The notes beneath the pieces were generated by a model, which was not told the DNA's origin, made no database searches, and was given only the letters and a program-made list of their open reading frames with translations. Shown one piece after another: positions 42,993-51,763 of a stretch of DNA of 64,000 nucleotides. How positions within the stretch are numbered: the stretch's first letter is position 1; each line of letters begins with the position of its first letter. Made by a program: the position numbers and the translations under genes. The DNA is from G965233625 sp965233625 (GTDB lineage: Bacteria; Planctomycetota; Planctomycetia; Pirellulales; Pirellulaceae), in NCBI GenBank assembly GCA_965233625.1, contig OZ247499.1, positions 1,302,001 through 1,366,000 of the forward strand, read 5' to 3'.

Positions 42993-44603
42993 ATGTCTTA
43001 CACGAGCAACCGGGAAAGGTACTGGTATACACCCATGAGTCAATTAGAGCAGAACGCAACTGATCGTCCGCCGCTGCGGTGGTCAATCGGCACACTTCTG
43101 ATGTGCGCCGTAAATTTGCCGCTGGTGGTCGTCCTCGCCGTCCTGTTGCCGCTGGATTACCGGCGAGCGATGGAAGAAGCAATTGCAGTGAAGCACGCCA
43201 GCCTTGAGGAGGAATCGATGGCGATACACCAGAGTCTGTCGCACCTCGTTCAGAATCGCCGCCAGGAGCCGGTTCAACGGTACATTGACGCGATCTGCGC
43301 GCGAAAGCAGGAGACGCGGTCGCCGGGCCACCATATTGCAGTTCTTTGGAGCGATAGCGTGTTGCAGGCTAGGTCGCATCATCGCGCCACACCGGAAACC
43401 CTACGCGCAATGCAACATGCCGCCAGTTCGACTGATCATCGCGCTGCCGCCGGCAATGAGACATTGGTGGTCGGAACTTTTGCGGGCGATGGTATGGAAG
43501 TATACGTCTCGGAATATACGAGCGATATTCGCCGCGCGATTCAAAACGAGATTCTCCTCCATCTGGTATGGCTGGCTGGGTTAGCGGTTATTGCAGCAGG
43601 AATCGTGAATGTTGTGCTGTTAAGGATTGTAACGCACCCTGTGAAGCAACTGTTGAGCACGGTCTCACGGATCGCACAGGGCGACTACGATCTGAAAACA
43701 AATCGTTTTCACTGCCGTGAGATGAGTGAACTTTCCATTGCAATCCAGCAGATGTCCAGAACGTTGGCCGCCAACCAGCGGGAGCGCCGCGCGCAAATGG
43801 AACGGGCGCGCCGCATTCAAGAACACTTGCTGCCTAACGGCGTGGCTGTTCCAGGCCTTGCATTGGCTCACTTTTTTCAACCGGCTGACGAAGTGGCAGG
43901 CGACTACTATGACTTGATCCTACTGCCCGACAACACCTGGCTGATCTGCGTAGCGGATGTAACTGGACATGGCGTGGCTGCGGCGATGGGGTCAGCGATG
44001 CTCAAATCGCTGATTTTGCATGCAGCCGAACATTCTGTTGAGCCATCGGATGTCTTACAGTTCATCAACCACCGGCTTCCCGGGTTGCTGCCCGACGAGT
44101 TTGTGACAATGTTCCTGGCCCGCTGGAACCCCGGAAACCACCGGCTGGATTACGCCAGCGCCGGGCATGAACCAGGCCTTCTTCTTTCGCCGGGCGGCGA
44201 AGCGCGTGAGTTGCTCGCCACTGGTTTGCCGCTAGGGATCGACCGGGCAGCATGCTGGAATACTGAGGCAATCAATCTTTCGAGGGACGATCGGTTGCTG
44301 TTAACAACCGACGGAGTCGCCGAAGCCAGTGATCCAAGCGACGAACTGTTCGGCCGGAAACGTCTGTCAGAGATCCTCTGTAGCAGTGCTGCGTTACCGG
44401 CAAGCGAGACCGTCGAGTCGATCCAGAATGCCGTACTGGATCATCAGGGTGCTAGCAAACGAGGCGATGATGTGACGATTCTGCTCGTTGATGTGGTAGA
44501 TCTTCCGGCGTCACGCGTCGAGACGAATCAAGAGAGCGAACCTGAGGTTCAACCGCGGATGAAACAGCATTCCTACATGAATAAGGAGATTGCAAATGAC
44601 TGA
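42993..44603 (+). CDS. Membrane-bound HAMP-SpoIIE/PP2C phosphatase (paralogue)
   Basis: 536 residues; ATG 43035 is an alternative start. TM1 near 36-55, periplasmic sensor, TM2 near 188-212, HAMP, and a SpoIIE/PP2C domain (ADEVAGDYYDLI, CVADVTGHGVAAAMG, LLTTDGVAEA, GDDVTILL). The whole protein parallels 3059-4609, including the His-rich sensor text HHIAV...SHHRATPE...MQHAASS. It lies 24 bases after the CsrA-receiver gene and overlaps the ATPase by eight bases. This suggests one signalling-plus-export operon. IS insertion upstream may reduce its expression. Confidence 0.85.
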   Translation: MSYTSNRERYWYTPMSQLEQNATDRPPLRWSIGTLLMCAVNLPLVVVLAVLLPLDYRRAMEEAIAVKHASLEEESMAIHQSLSHLVQNRRQEPVQRYIDAICARKQETRSPGHHIAVLWSDSVLQARSHHRATPETLRAMQHAASSTDHRAAAGNETLVVGTFAGDGMEVYVSEYTSDIRRAIQNEILLHLVWLAGLAVIAAGIVNVVLLRIVTHPVKQLLSTVSRIAQGDYDLKTNRFHCREMSELSIAIQQMSRTLAANQRERRAQMERARRIQEHLLPNGVAVPGLALAHFFQPADEVAGDYYDLILLPDNTWLICVADVTGHGVAAAMGSAMLKSLILHAAEHSVEPSDVLQFINHRLPGLLPDEFVTMFLARWNPGNHRLDYASAGHEPGLLLSPGGEARELLATGLPLGIDRAACWNTEAINLSRDDRLLLTTDGVAEASDPSDELFGRKRLSEILCSSAALPASETVESIQNAVLDHQGASKRGDDVTILLVDVVDLPASRVETNQESEPEVQPRMKQHSYMNKEIAND

Positions 44604-47085
44604 AAAGACAAGAATCGATATCGAGCTAGTGCTGCCTGCCATCACAGATTCCAAGGACGCGTGTCTGAGACGTCTGACAGAGTTACTTGTGGCGAAGACA
44701 GGAATCGAGTCGGCTCATGCGATAACGACGGATGACCGTAAGCCCGGGCAAATCTGTGTTCACTACGATCCTAGCCTGGTATCGACGGGAGAGGTTGGGG
44801 AGTTCGCTGGTCGCTTGGGTGTGGAATTGCACGAACGCTATGGCCACATGTTAATCACATCGGAAGCGGTCCACGCACGACGCGCGACTGCGATCGAAGC
44901 GCGGTTGTCGCGTGTTGACGGCGTTCTTGAAGCAGTCATGGCGCCAGACGGAAAGCTCCGTATTGAGTTTGACCGGGACATCACCAACGAAAAGACCATC
45001 TCCAAAGCGTTGTCGAACTGGCTGGGAAGTAAACCGGTGGCGCCAGGGACGGAAAGCCTTCGTGAAGATGCTGACCATCAGCACGATGGAGGCGAGGAGG
45101 AGCACGGTCACGCCGGGCATGACCACGCCCACGGCGGCATCTTTGGGCCGAAAACGGAATTGATCTTTGCGATTCTATGCGGCGTATTCCTGCTGGCCGG
45201 CTGGTTGCTCGAATACTTCACCAGTCTGCATGCCGCGATACCTATCACACTTCTCGTGATCGCATATTTCTTTGGCGGGTACTTCACTGTTAAGGAAGCT
45301 GTTGAGAAGATCCGCAGTGGTAAATTTGAAATCGACTTTCTGATGTTGATCGCCGCTGCCGGCGCTGCTGCTCTGGGGGCGTGGGCCGAAGGGGCGCTGC
45401 TGTTGTTCCTATTCAGCATTGGCCACGCCTTGGAGGGCTACGCGATGGGGCGTGCGAAGCGAGCCATCGAAGCACTCTCGGAACTCGCGCCCCGGACGGC
45501 GCGCGTACGTCGCGACGGAAAGGAAACTGAACTCGCTGTCGAGGACTTGATTGTTGGCGATGTTGTGATTGTGAAACCTGATGAACGTATTCCAGCGGAC
45601 GGATTTGTCATCAAAGGTGAGTCGAGTGTCGACCAGGCGCCAATCACGGGCGAAAGCGTGCCGGTCGACAAGCAACCTGTAACAGACATTGAAGCTGCGG
45701 CCGCCAGTCCAGATGGAGTTGCTGCCGAGCACCGGGTTTTCGCTGGCACAATCAATCAAGCTGGCTCCATCGAGATTCAGGTGACGAAAACGGCTGCTGA
45801 AAATACGCTCTCACGTGTCGTCACGATGGTCGGTGAAGCGGAAACGCGTGTGTCACCAACGCAGAAATTCACAAAGCGGTTCGAGCGATACTTCGTGCCG
45901 TCGGTGGTTGTCACGGTTGTACTGCTGATGTTTGCACCGCTCGTCCTCGACGAGCCCATTTCAGCATCTTTCTACCGGGCAATGGCGGTTCTCGTCGCGG
46001 CAAGTCCCTGTGCGTTAGCGATTGCTACACCCAGTGCTGTACTAAGCGGGGTCGCCCGCGCGGCGCGCGGAGGCGTGCTTGTCAAAGGCGGCGGCCCGCT
46101 GGAAAGTCTGGGGCAATTAGATGCTATCGCTTTCGATAAAACAGGAACTCTCACTGAAGGCGAACCACGCGTCACCGATGTGCGCCCGGCAGAAGGTGTC
46201 AGTGAATCAGAGCTACTCCGCATCGCGATCGCGGTGGAAGATCTCAGCAAACATCCGCTAGCTAAAGCGGTGGTTCGCGATGGACGCGACAAACTGGGCG
46301 AGGGCGTCGACGTTCCCGCGGCAACCAATCTCAAGAGCATCACTGGGCGAGGAATCCAGGCCGAAGTTGAAGGTCAACTGGCCCACATCGGCAAAGACGA
46401 TTTGTTCGCCGAAGTCGAGGGCTCGCCGCTGCCTAGCGCCATCCGTGAAACGGTCGAGGCGCTTGAGCGCGACGGCCGCACCACAATGATTGTCCGGCAC
46501 GCCGGCCGATACCTCGGCGTGATTGGACTGATGGATACACCGCGTGAAGCCGCCAAGCGGACGATTTCGCGCCTGCGGGAACTTGGCATCAAGCGGATGA
46601 TCATGATCTCAGGCGACAATCAGCAAGTCGCCGACGCGGTCGCCAAAGCCGTCGGACTCGACGAGGCGCGCGGCGACCTTATGCCGGAAGACAAAGTTGC
46701 AGAAATCGGAAAGCTCAACAGTGAAACCGGCGTTGCGATGGTGGGCGATGGAGTTAACGATGCCCCCGCGATGGCATCGGCATCGGTCGGTATCGCAATG
46801 GGCGCCGCCGGAAGCGATGTTGCCTTGGAAACCGCCGACATTGCACTAATGGCCGACAACCTGGACCACTTACCGCTGGCGATCGGATTGAGCCGGGCAA
46901 CTCGCAGCATTATCCGTCAAAATCTCTGGTTAAGTCTCGGCATGGTTGCATTCCTTGTGCCGGCGACAATCCTCGGACTGAACATTGGACCAGCAGTCGC
47001 CCTGCACGAAGGCTCGACCGTTATTGTCGTCTTCAATGCGCTGCGACTGTTGGCTTATCGGTCGCCAGCGAGGAGCGCAGGATAA
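44596..47085 (+). CDS. P1B-4-type heavy-metal ATPase (SPC/HEGST class)
   Basis: 829 residues from ATG 44596 behind AAGGAG (a TTG two codons earlier is also open). The N-terminus has about 150 residues without CxxC, then a His-rich linker (DHQHDGGEEEHGHAGHDHAHG). Membrane and actuator domains follow with TGESVPVDK; SPC in the transport helix (470-472); DKTGTLT (Asp514); MISGDN; GDGVNDAPA; and HEGST (804-808) in the last helices. SPC plus HEGS/T defines the P1B-4 group, which exports Co, Fe(II), Ni or Zn. It overlaps the PP2C gene. A decayed related fragment exists at 24096-24470. Confidence 0.92.
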   Translation: MTEKTRIDIELVLPAITDSKDACLRRLTELLVAKTGIESAHAITTDDRKPGQICVHYDPSLVSTGEVGEFAGRLGVELHERYGHMLITSEAVHARRATAIEARLSRVDGVLEAVMAPDGKLRIEFDRDITNEKTISKALSNWLGSKPVAPGTESLREDADHQHDGGEEEHGHAGHDHAHGGIFGPKTELIFAILCGVFLLAGWLLEYFTSLHAAIPITLLVIAYFFGGYFTVKEAVEKIRSGKFEIDFLMLIAAAGAAALGAWAEGALLLFLFSIGHALEGYAMGRAKRAIEALSELAPRTARVRRDGKETELAVEDLIVGDVVIVKPDERIPADGFVIKGESSVDQAPITGESVPVDKQPVTDIEAAAASPDGVAAEHRVFAGTINQAGSIEIQVTKTAAENTLSRVVTMVGEAETRVSPTQKFTKRFERYFVPSVVVTVVLLMFAPLVLDEPISASFYRAMAVLVAASPCALAIATPSAVLSGVARAARGGVLVKGGGPLESLGQLDAIAFDKTGTLTEGEPRVTDVRPAEGVSESELLRIAIAVEDLSKHPLAKAVVRDGRDKLGEGVDVPAATNLKSITGRGIQAEVEGQLAHIGKDDLFAEVEGSPLPSAIRETVEALERDGRTTMIVRHAGRYLGVIGLMDTPREAAKRTISRLRELGIKRMIMISGDNQQVADAVAKAVGLDEARGDLMPEDKVAEIGKLNSETGVAMVGDGVNDAPAMASASVGIAMGAAGSDVALETADIALMADNLDHLPLAIGLSRATRSIIRQNLWLSLGMVAFLVPATILGLNIGPAVALHEGSTVIVVFNALRLLAYRSPARSAG

Positions 47086-47132
47086 TCCAATGGAAACAAA
47101 TCGCATCGCATTCAGCCTGGCTTAGCCGATAA

Positions 47133-47464
47133 TTGACCTGCCAGCGGTGCTGCGACGCGAACGGCCCACAATTCAAAACTGACGGCGGGCAGAGCGCCGA
47201 TGACCCTACGACTTGTGAAAGCTGTGCGGCTGAGTTTCGGACTCTATTCGCAGCGTTCCCGGCATTACCGGCGTCAACGTCGATTTTAAGTTGGGTACGG
47301 CGTATGTTAAGAATCACTCCTGCTGCCAGCTTCCCAACGCTGACATCCTGTCAGCTCTTTAGAAAGCTGGCGTCGGCGGCAAGGTCGTGGAGGGTAGTGT
47401 GCAAGCACAGCTGTCCAAGCCAGCGGCCAACAAGAACGAATCCGAAAGAGCGGTCTTTCGTTGA
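47133..47464 (+). pseudogene. Decayed HMA-domain metal-binding protein gene
   Basis: Reading frames joined by hand give TTCESC, then VSDSIRSVPGITGVNVDFKLGTAYVK and DILSAL-x-KAGVGGKVV. This is the layout of a heavy-metal-associated domain with the CxxC site first. One base is missing between CESCAAE and VSDSI, and a TAG stands where Glu is expected (LEKAG). A 128-codon frame also covers part of it but is not protein-like past the CESC. It lies just after the P1B-4 ATPase, which fits a former metal chaperone or domain. Confidence 0.6.
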
Positions 47465-47737
47465 TAGAGTTTGTGGCGGAAATACGAGCCGCAGAATTTC
47501 CGCCCGGATTAGATGCTGACGAATCACGGCTCCTTCTCGCGCTATGAGTGGTGGTGATATAGGTGAATGACCAGCCAGGTTATCGAATCAGAGCATCGCC
47601 GGGAAACGATGCTCTCGAAGAGTTGAGGAGCCTACAATGTGGGGAGTCGCCGGCTCTAGCGTCTAACCAGGGCGGCAAATATCATCGGATTCAAAGAATT
47701 CCGTAGAAGCGACCGAGGCGGAAATGAACTGTGTATT

Positions 47738-48649
47738 ATGAGTGAAAGCGACAACCAGCTTCCCTATCTCAATACTTTCTCCAAGGCTGCCGAACTAGGG
47801 AGCTTTACGGCGGCGAGTGAATGCTTGGGCATGACGCAGGCTGCAGTTAGCCAGCGGATCCATATGTTGGAGAAGGTTCTAGGACTTGCTCTTTTCCAAC
47901 GACGAGGAGGGCGGGTGTTCCTGACCGAAGAAGGACGAAGGCTCTACACATACGCTCAAAGGATTCTTGATCTACATCAAGAGGCGCGACAGGAAATCAT
48001 CGGAAAGAAGTCTCCGGTCACAGGCGAATTGCTGTTGGGCGCTAGCAGCATTCCCGGTGAATACTTGTTGCCGGGCGTCGTCGCTGCATTTCACAAACAG
48101 TATCCCGACATCCGGGTGCGAGCCAGCCAGACCGACAGCGTGGATGTAATGGCACAAGTGGAACAGGGGAAGGTGCAACTCGGACTGGTGGGACGGCAGT
48201 GTGAGAGCGCCAATCTGGATCTTGAGCCGTTCGCCGCTGATGAAATAATCCTCGTAGTGCCATCGGACCATCGCTGGAAACATCGGAAACAAGTTTCGAT
48301 GAAGCAATTCCGCAGCGAACCGCTCGTCATCCGGGGACCCGGCTCGGGTTCTCGCTGGCGTCTGGAACAGGCACTGGCGGGACGGCGAACGTCGTTAGTG
48401 GATTTACATATCGCTTTGGAACTCGGCAGCAACGAGGCGATCAAGGAAGCGGTCTTCAATGGCGCTGGCGTGGCGGTGCTGTCCGTGCTGTCGGTAAAAA
48501 AGGAACTCGAAGCCGGACAACTGCACCAGCTCAAGATCAACGACTTTGCTCTACACCGCACGATGTTCGTCGTCTGGGACAAGCGGCGAGCGTTGCCCGC
48601 CCCCGCCCGCATCTTCAAGCAATTCCTCCAACGCTGTTCTAGGCCATAA
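47738..48649 (+). CDS. LysR-family transcriptional regulator
   Basis: 303 residues. N-terminal helix-turn-helix (FSKAAELGSFTAASECLGMTQAAVSQRIHMLEKVLGLALFQR, about 13-55) and the two-lobed inducer domain with GELLLGASSIPGEYLLPGVVAAFHKQYP and ELGSNEAIKEAVFNGAGVAVLS. The layout is close to CysB/Cbl-like and related LysR members. It precedes a sterol-desaturase-family gene by about 210 bases; regulation of that gene is possible. There is about 270 bases without a gene before it. Confidence 0.9.
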   Translation: MSESDNQLPYLNTFSKAAELGSFTAASECLGMTQAAVSQRIHMLEKVLGLALFQRRGGRVFLTEEGRRLYTYAQRILDLHQEARQEIIGKKSPVTGELLLGASSIPGEYLLPGVVAAFHKQYPDIRVRASQTDSVDVMAQVEQGKVQLGLVGRQCESANLDLEPFAADEIILVVPSDHRWKHRKQVSMKQFRSEPLVIRGPGSGSRWRLEQALAGRRTSLVDLHIALELGSNEAIKEAVFNGAGVAVLSVLSVKKELEAGQLHQLKINDFALHRTMFVVWDKRRALPAPARIFKQFLQRCSRP

Positions 48650-48862
48650 GCACAACTTATGGGCGTTCTGCTGGTATCACGAGATTGCTCTCACACTATG
48701 CGCTCCGGCGTTTATATGGTGGGTGGTTGTGCGTTCACTTCCACAACGGATCTGGGATTGGGGCGGAAATGAGCGCAGGCATAGATAGGTGTCGCAATAC
48801 GTTCATCGTTAAAAATCGATGTGAGTCTTAGCGACCGGGAAACCAGGAGAGCCGTTCGCTAT

Positions 48863-49753
48863 ATGTCTGAACACTTTATGTTTTCAAACGGCTGGAAGTA
48901 TTTCTATTTTGCGAAGTTCGCCGTTCCCATCGTACTCCTGATGTTGTTGTGGCTTTGCGAAACTTGGCATCCGTTCTTCAGTTGGCGAAACGGCCGGTTC
49001 CGGCACGCTGCTCACAACATTGGCCTGGCTTTATTCAATGTTCTCATTTTGGGCCTCTTGTTCGGCACGGCAAACGTCCTCATAGCCGACTGGACCACAC
49101 AAGCCGGCTTCGGCCTATTGAACCTTTGGGGCATGCACCCTGCGATGCAGTTGATCGGGGCCATCGTACTGCTGGACGCCTGGATGTACGTTTGGCACCG
49201 GGCCAACCACGTCATCCCACTACTGTGGCGTTTTCATCGGATGCACCATAGCGACAACCGGATGGATGTGACCACGGCCACCCGGTTCCACATGGGCGAG
49301 CATGTCGTTGCGAACTTCCTGCGACTGGGACTGATTCCGCTGTTGGGATTTCAGATCTGGCATATCGTTGTGTATGAAGTGATGGTGATCGCGATCACTC
49401 AATTTCACCACGCCAACATCTCACTCGGCCGAATCGACCGCTGGTTGCAACTGATTATCGTTACGCCGGATATGCACAAAATGCATCACTCACGCCGGAA
49501 GCCCGAAATGAATTCCAACTACTCGACGCTATTTTCGTTCTGGGACCGGCTGGCGAGGACGTTCCGGATGCGGCCCGATCTCCACTGCCTGGATTATGGT
49601 CTAAACGAATTCGACGCCCCCAAATGGCAAACGTTTTGGGGGATGTTGAAGACGCCGTTTGTATCTTCAAAGCAGAATCAGCCGGTGCACGATACCGGCC
49701 CCTCATCAGGCGAATTGGACCCCAAGCCACCTGTGCGCGAGACGAACTCGTAG
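48863..49753 (+). CDS. Sterol desaturase/fatty acid hydroxylase-family membrane enzyme
   Basis: 296 residues from ATG 48863 (a GTG at 48821 is also open). Four to five membrane segments and three His motifs of the diiron fatty acid hydroxylase superfamily: HRANH, HRMHHSD and HKMHHSR, plus HH in the middle (QFHHANI). These enzymes add OH or a double bond to sterols, lipids or hydrocarbons. Substrate unknown. It is the only gene between LysR and the MFS relict. No tie to metal resistance is seen. Confidence 0.85.
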   Translation: MSEHFMFSNGWKYFYFAKFAVPIVLLMLLWLCETWHPFFSWRNGRFRHAAHNIGLALFNVLILGLLFGTANVLIADWTTQAGFGLLNLWGMHPAMQLIGAIVLLDAWMYVWHRANHVIPLLWRFHRMHHSDNRMDVTTATRFHMGEHVVANFLRLGLIPLLGFQIWHIVVYEVMVIAITQFHHANISLGRIDRWLQLIIVTPDMHKMHHSRRKPEMNSNYSTLFSFWDRLARTFRMRPDLHCLDYGLNEFDAPKWQTFWGMLKTPFVSSKQNQPVHDTGPSSGELDPKPPVRETNS

Positions 49754-49848
49754 CTGCCAAACGACAGTCACTAGTGGCATCGACGCTCCGGCACGAAGAC
49801 AACCGGGAATGAGCAATGCTTCCTGCCGCAAACTTCTGCTCTGTGCTG

Positions 49849-51090
49849 TTAACGCGATATCGACTTTCGCGTAGTTGCCGGCGTACGCGGAAGCCCTAGT
49901 TGAGCTGCGTAGAGAATTGTTAAAGTAACCACCACTGCAACGCCGTATATGCATAACACTTCCGAGAATCTGCTCGAAGGCATTGTTTCGTTATCGACCA
50001 TAAATATCGATGTGATGAATAACGCGGAGCCGAAGCAGAGGCGGCCGGCAAGGCTTTGTATGGATAGAAAGGTCGCGCGGATGTTGCTGGTGATATGTGG
50101 ATGAATTGCAGCATTCACGATCGGGGTCATTAGGCCGCGTGGGATACTGCGGAGCAGAAGCGCTACGGCGATCAGGGGGTGAACGATGGCGCTCATGGCG
50201 AAAATCAGAATGCCTTGTAGAAGCATCAGCGCGAGCAGCGACCAGGTGACACCAATGGCGTTTTGAAGTTTCATGGCGCGCCGCCCACACCAGCCGGCAA
50301 TGAGCATGGTCAGTGCGACATGCACGCTGGCAATGGCGGGAGTGAAGGAGTACCACCGGGAAACTTCAGCGCCGGACTGTTTGACCACCAGATCGAGGTA
50401 CGCTTGAAAGAACTCGTAGGGAACATGGTTGAAGACCGTCATGGCAACCACGAACACCGTGATCCATAAAAGCTGTGGCGTTCGCATGTGTGCGATGCAA
50501 CTGGCCATTTGCGTTACGAATGTTGCTGGTGACTCATCGGGTCGCCGTGGCGGCTCGGTTAACTTCCAGGCGACAATTAGCACCAGCACGCCGCCGAAGG
50601 CTGAGAGCAGCTACGCGAGGCGGAGGTCATATCCGGCTAGAATTCCACCAGCGAGCGATGCGCCAGCGGTGGCGTAGAATCCGTAACTTTGTCCGTTTGC
50701 TTCGTGCTGTCCGTACTCATCGCTACGATCGACTGTCAGCAAAGAATCGTACAGCAGGGACGAGTCTGTTCCCGACTTAAACGCCATGCCCACGGCCAGA
50801 AGTATCTGTGCGGCGACAAACACCGGAAATGAGTGGGACACCGCGAATAGTAGATACGCGGCGGTCCAGGCGATGCCGGCAATGAGCAGCGTCGGCCGTC
50901 GGCCGATCCGGTCTGAGAAATATCCGGAAGGCACTTCCAGCAGTACGACCGCCCAGTAGTAAACGCCCTCAAGTATGAGCACCTGCTGAACGGTGAGCAC
51001 TGAAAGGAAATAAAGGAAGAAAACAGGCAGCCAGAAATGCAGCGAGGCACATGCCTGGAAGTACGGGTAAAGTTTCACATTTCGCAGCAT
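49849..51090 (-). pseudogene. MFS transporter gene interrupted by an in-frame amber codon
   Basis: ATG 51090 follows GAAGGAGGCAGGTTCCA. The first 159 codons encode an MFS N-terminal half (GYFSDRIGRRPTLL between TM2 and TM3). A TAG follows at 50611-50613, and the same frame continues at once with LLSAFGGVLVLIVAWKLTEPP and six more membrane segments to 49849. No other lesion is seen. A single CAG, TAC or similar to TAG change would explain it. The gene is most likely a recent pseudogene; substrate unknown. Confidence 0.85.
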
Positions 51091-51181
51091 TGGAACCTGC
51101 CTCCTTCACTGCCGGTTTGATTCCTGCCGCCGCCGGCCAGCAGATCAGCGTGAGCAGGATTCGACGAGTCTCCTCACCGAT

Positions 51182-51691
51182 CTACTCGTCGTGCGGTTCT
51201 TCTTTGAAGTCGCCGGAGTAGGGTGTGCCGTCGACGACACCAGTAACGGTGCCGGTGTATTCCTGCACAACGCCGAGGCTTTCGTGCGTTCCGGTAAAGC
51301 GTGAAGAGGAGCCTGCTGGGTCGCTCTCCTGCGGTGCTGCCTTCAAGGTGACTTGCATCGCCGGGTCGGTAATGCTGAGTTGAATTTCTTCGGCTTTGAT
51401 GGGCGATGGTGTTTTCTCGTCGCCGCCGAGAATGTAAACCGTCGCCTCCTTCCTGTCGTGGCTCACGGTGAACTCAACGTGGTACTTGCCGCCGCCCCAG
51501 TCAGCGAGCGTGCCGTCGTGAGGGCCGGCTCCGTGCCCGTGGCCAGCTTCGCCGTCGCTGCCGCCGCCGTCTGTGGCGGGCGTAGCGTCGGTAGCTGGCG
51601 GGGTTGCGGGTTGAGGGCCTCCGCAGCCAGCAAACATGACAAGTGCGCTGGCGGCGACTAGTGACGTCAACGTAGCTTTTAGTAACTGCAT
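51182..51691 (-). CDS. Secreted lipoprotein of RND locus
   Basis: 169 residues behind a GGAG site. Lipobox FAGC (Cys22 or so), low-complexity Ala/Thr/Pro and His/Gly linker (HGHGAGPHDG), then a beta-rich domain (DWGGGKYHVEFTVSHDRKEATVYILG...). It is last in the RND operon on the minus strand, 72 bases after the CzcA stop. Relatives are found beside RND metal pumps in similar bacteria as far as I recall, with no known role. The His-rich linker suggests metal binding. Confidence 0.75.
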   Translation of the reverse strand: MQLLKATLTSLVAASALVMFAGCGGPQPATPPATDATPATDGGGSDGEAGHGHGAGPHDGTLADWGGGKYHVEFTVSHDRKEATVYILGGDEKTPSPIKAEEIQLSITDPAMQVTLKAAPQESDPAGSSSRFTGTHESLGVVQEYTGTVTGVVDGTPYSGDFKEEPHDE

Positions 51692-51763
51692 CTTTCAAAC
51701 TCCATCGAAGTGTAAAGCCAGCACCTGCCGCGTGGCAGGATTTGTAACGCTGGCGAGAAGGGA

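Noticed and set aside
47133..47519. 128-codon plus frame as an intact Cys-rich gene
   Set aside because: Only its CESC part is protein-like; the HMA domain continues in another frame with a stop, so it is scored as a pseudogene.
50611..50613. Pyrrolysine or programmed read-through at TAG
   Set aside because: No conserved functional residue is evident at this site and no Pyl genes are seen; simple nonsense mutation is more likely.
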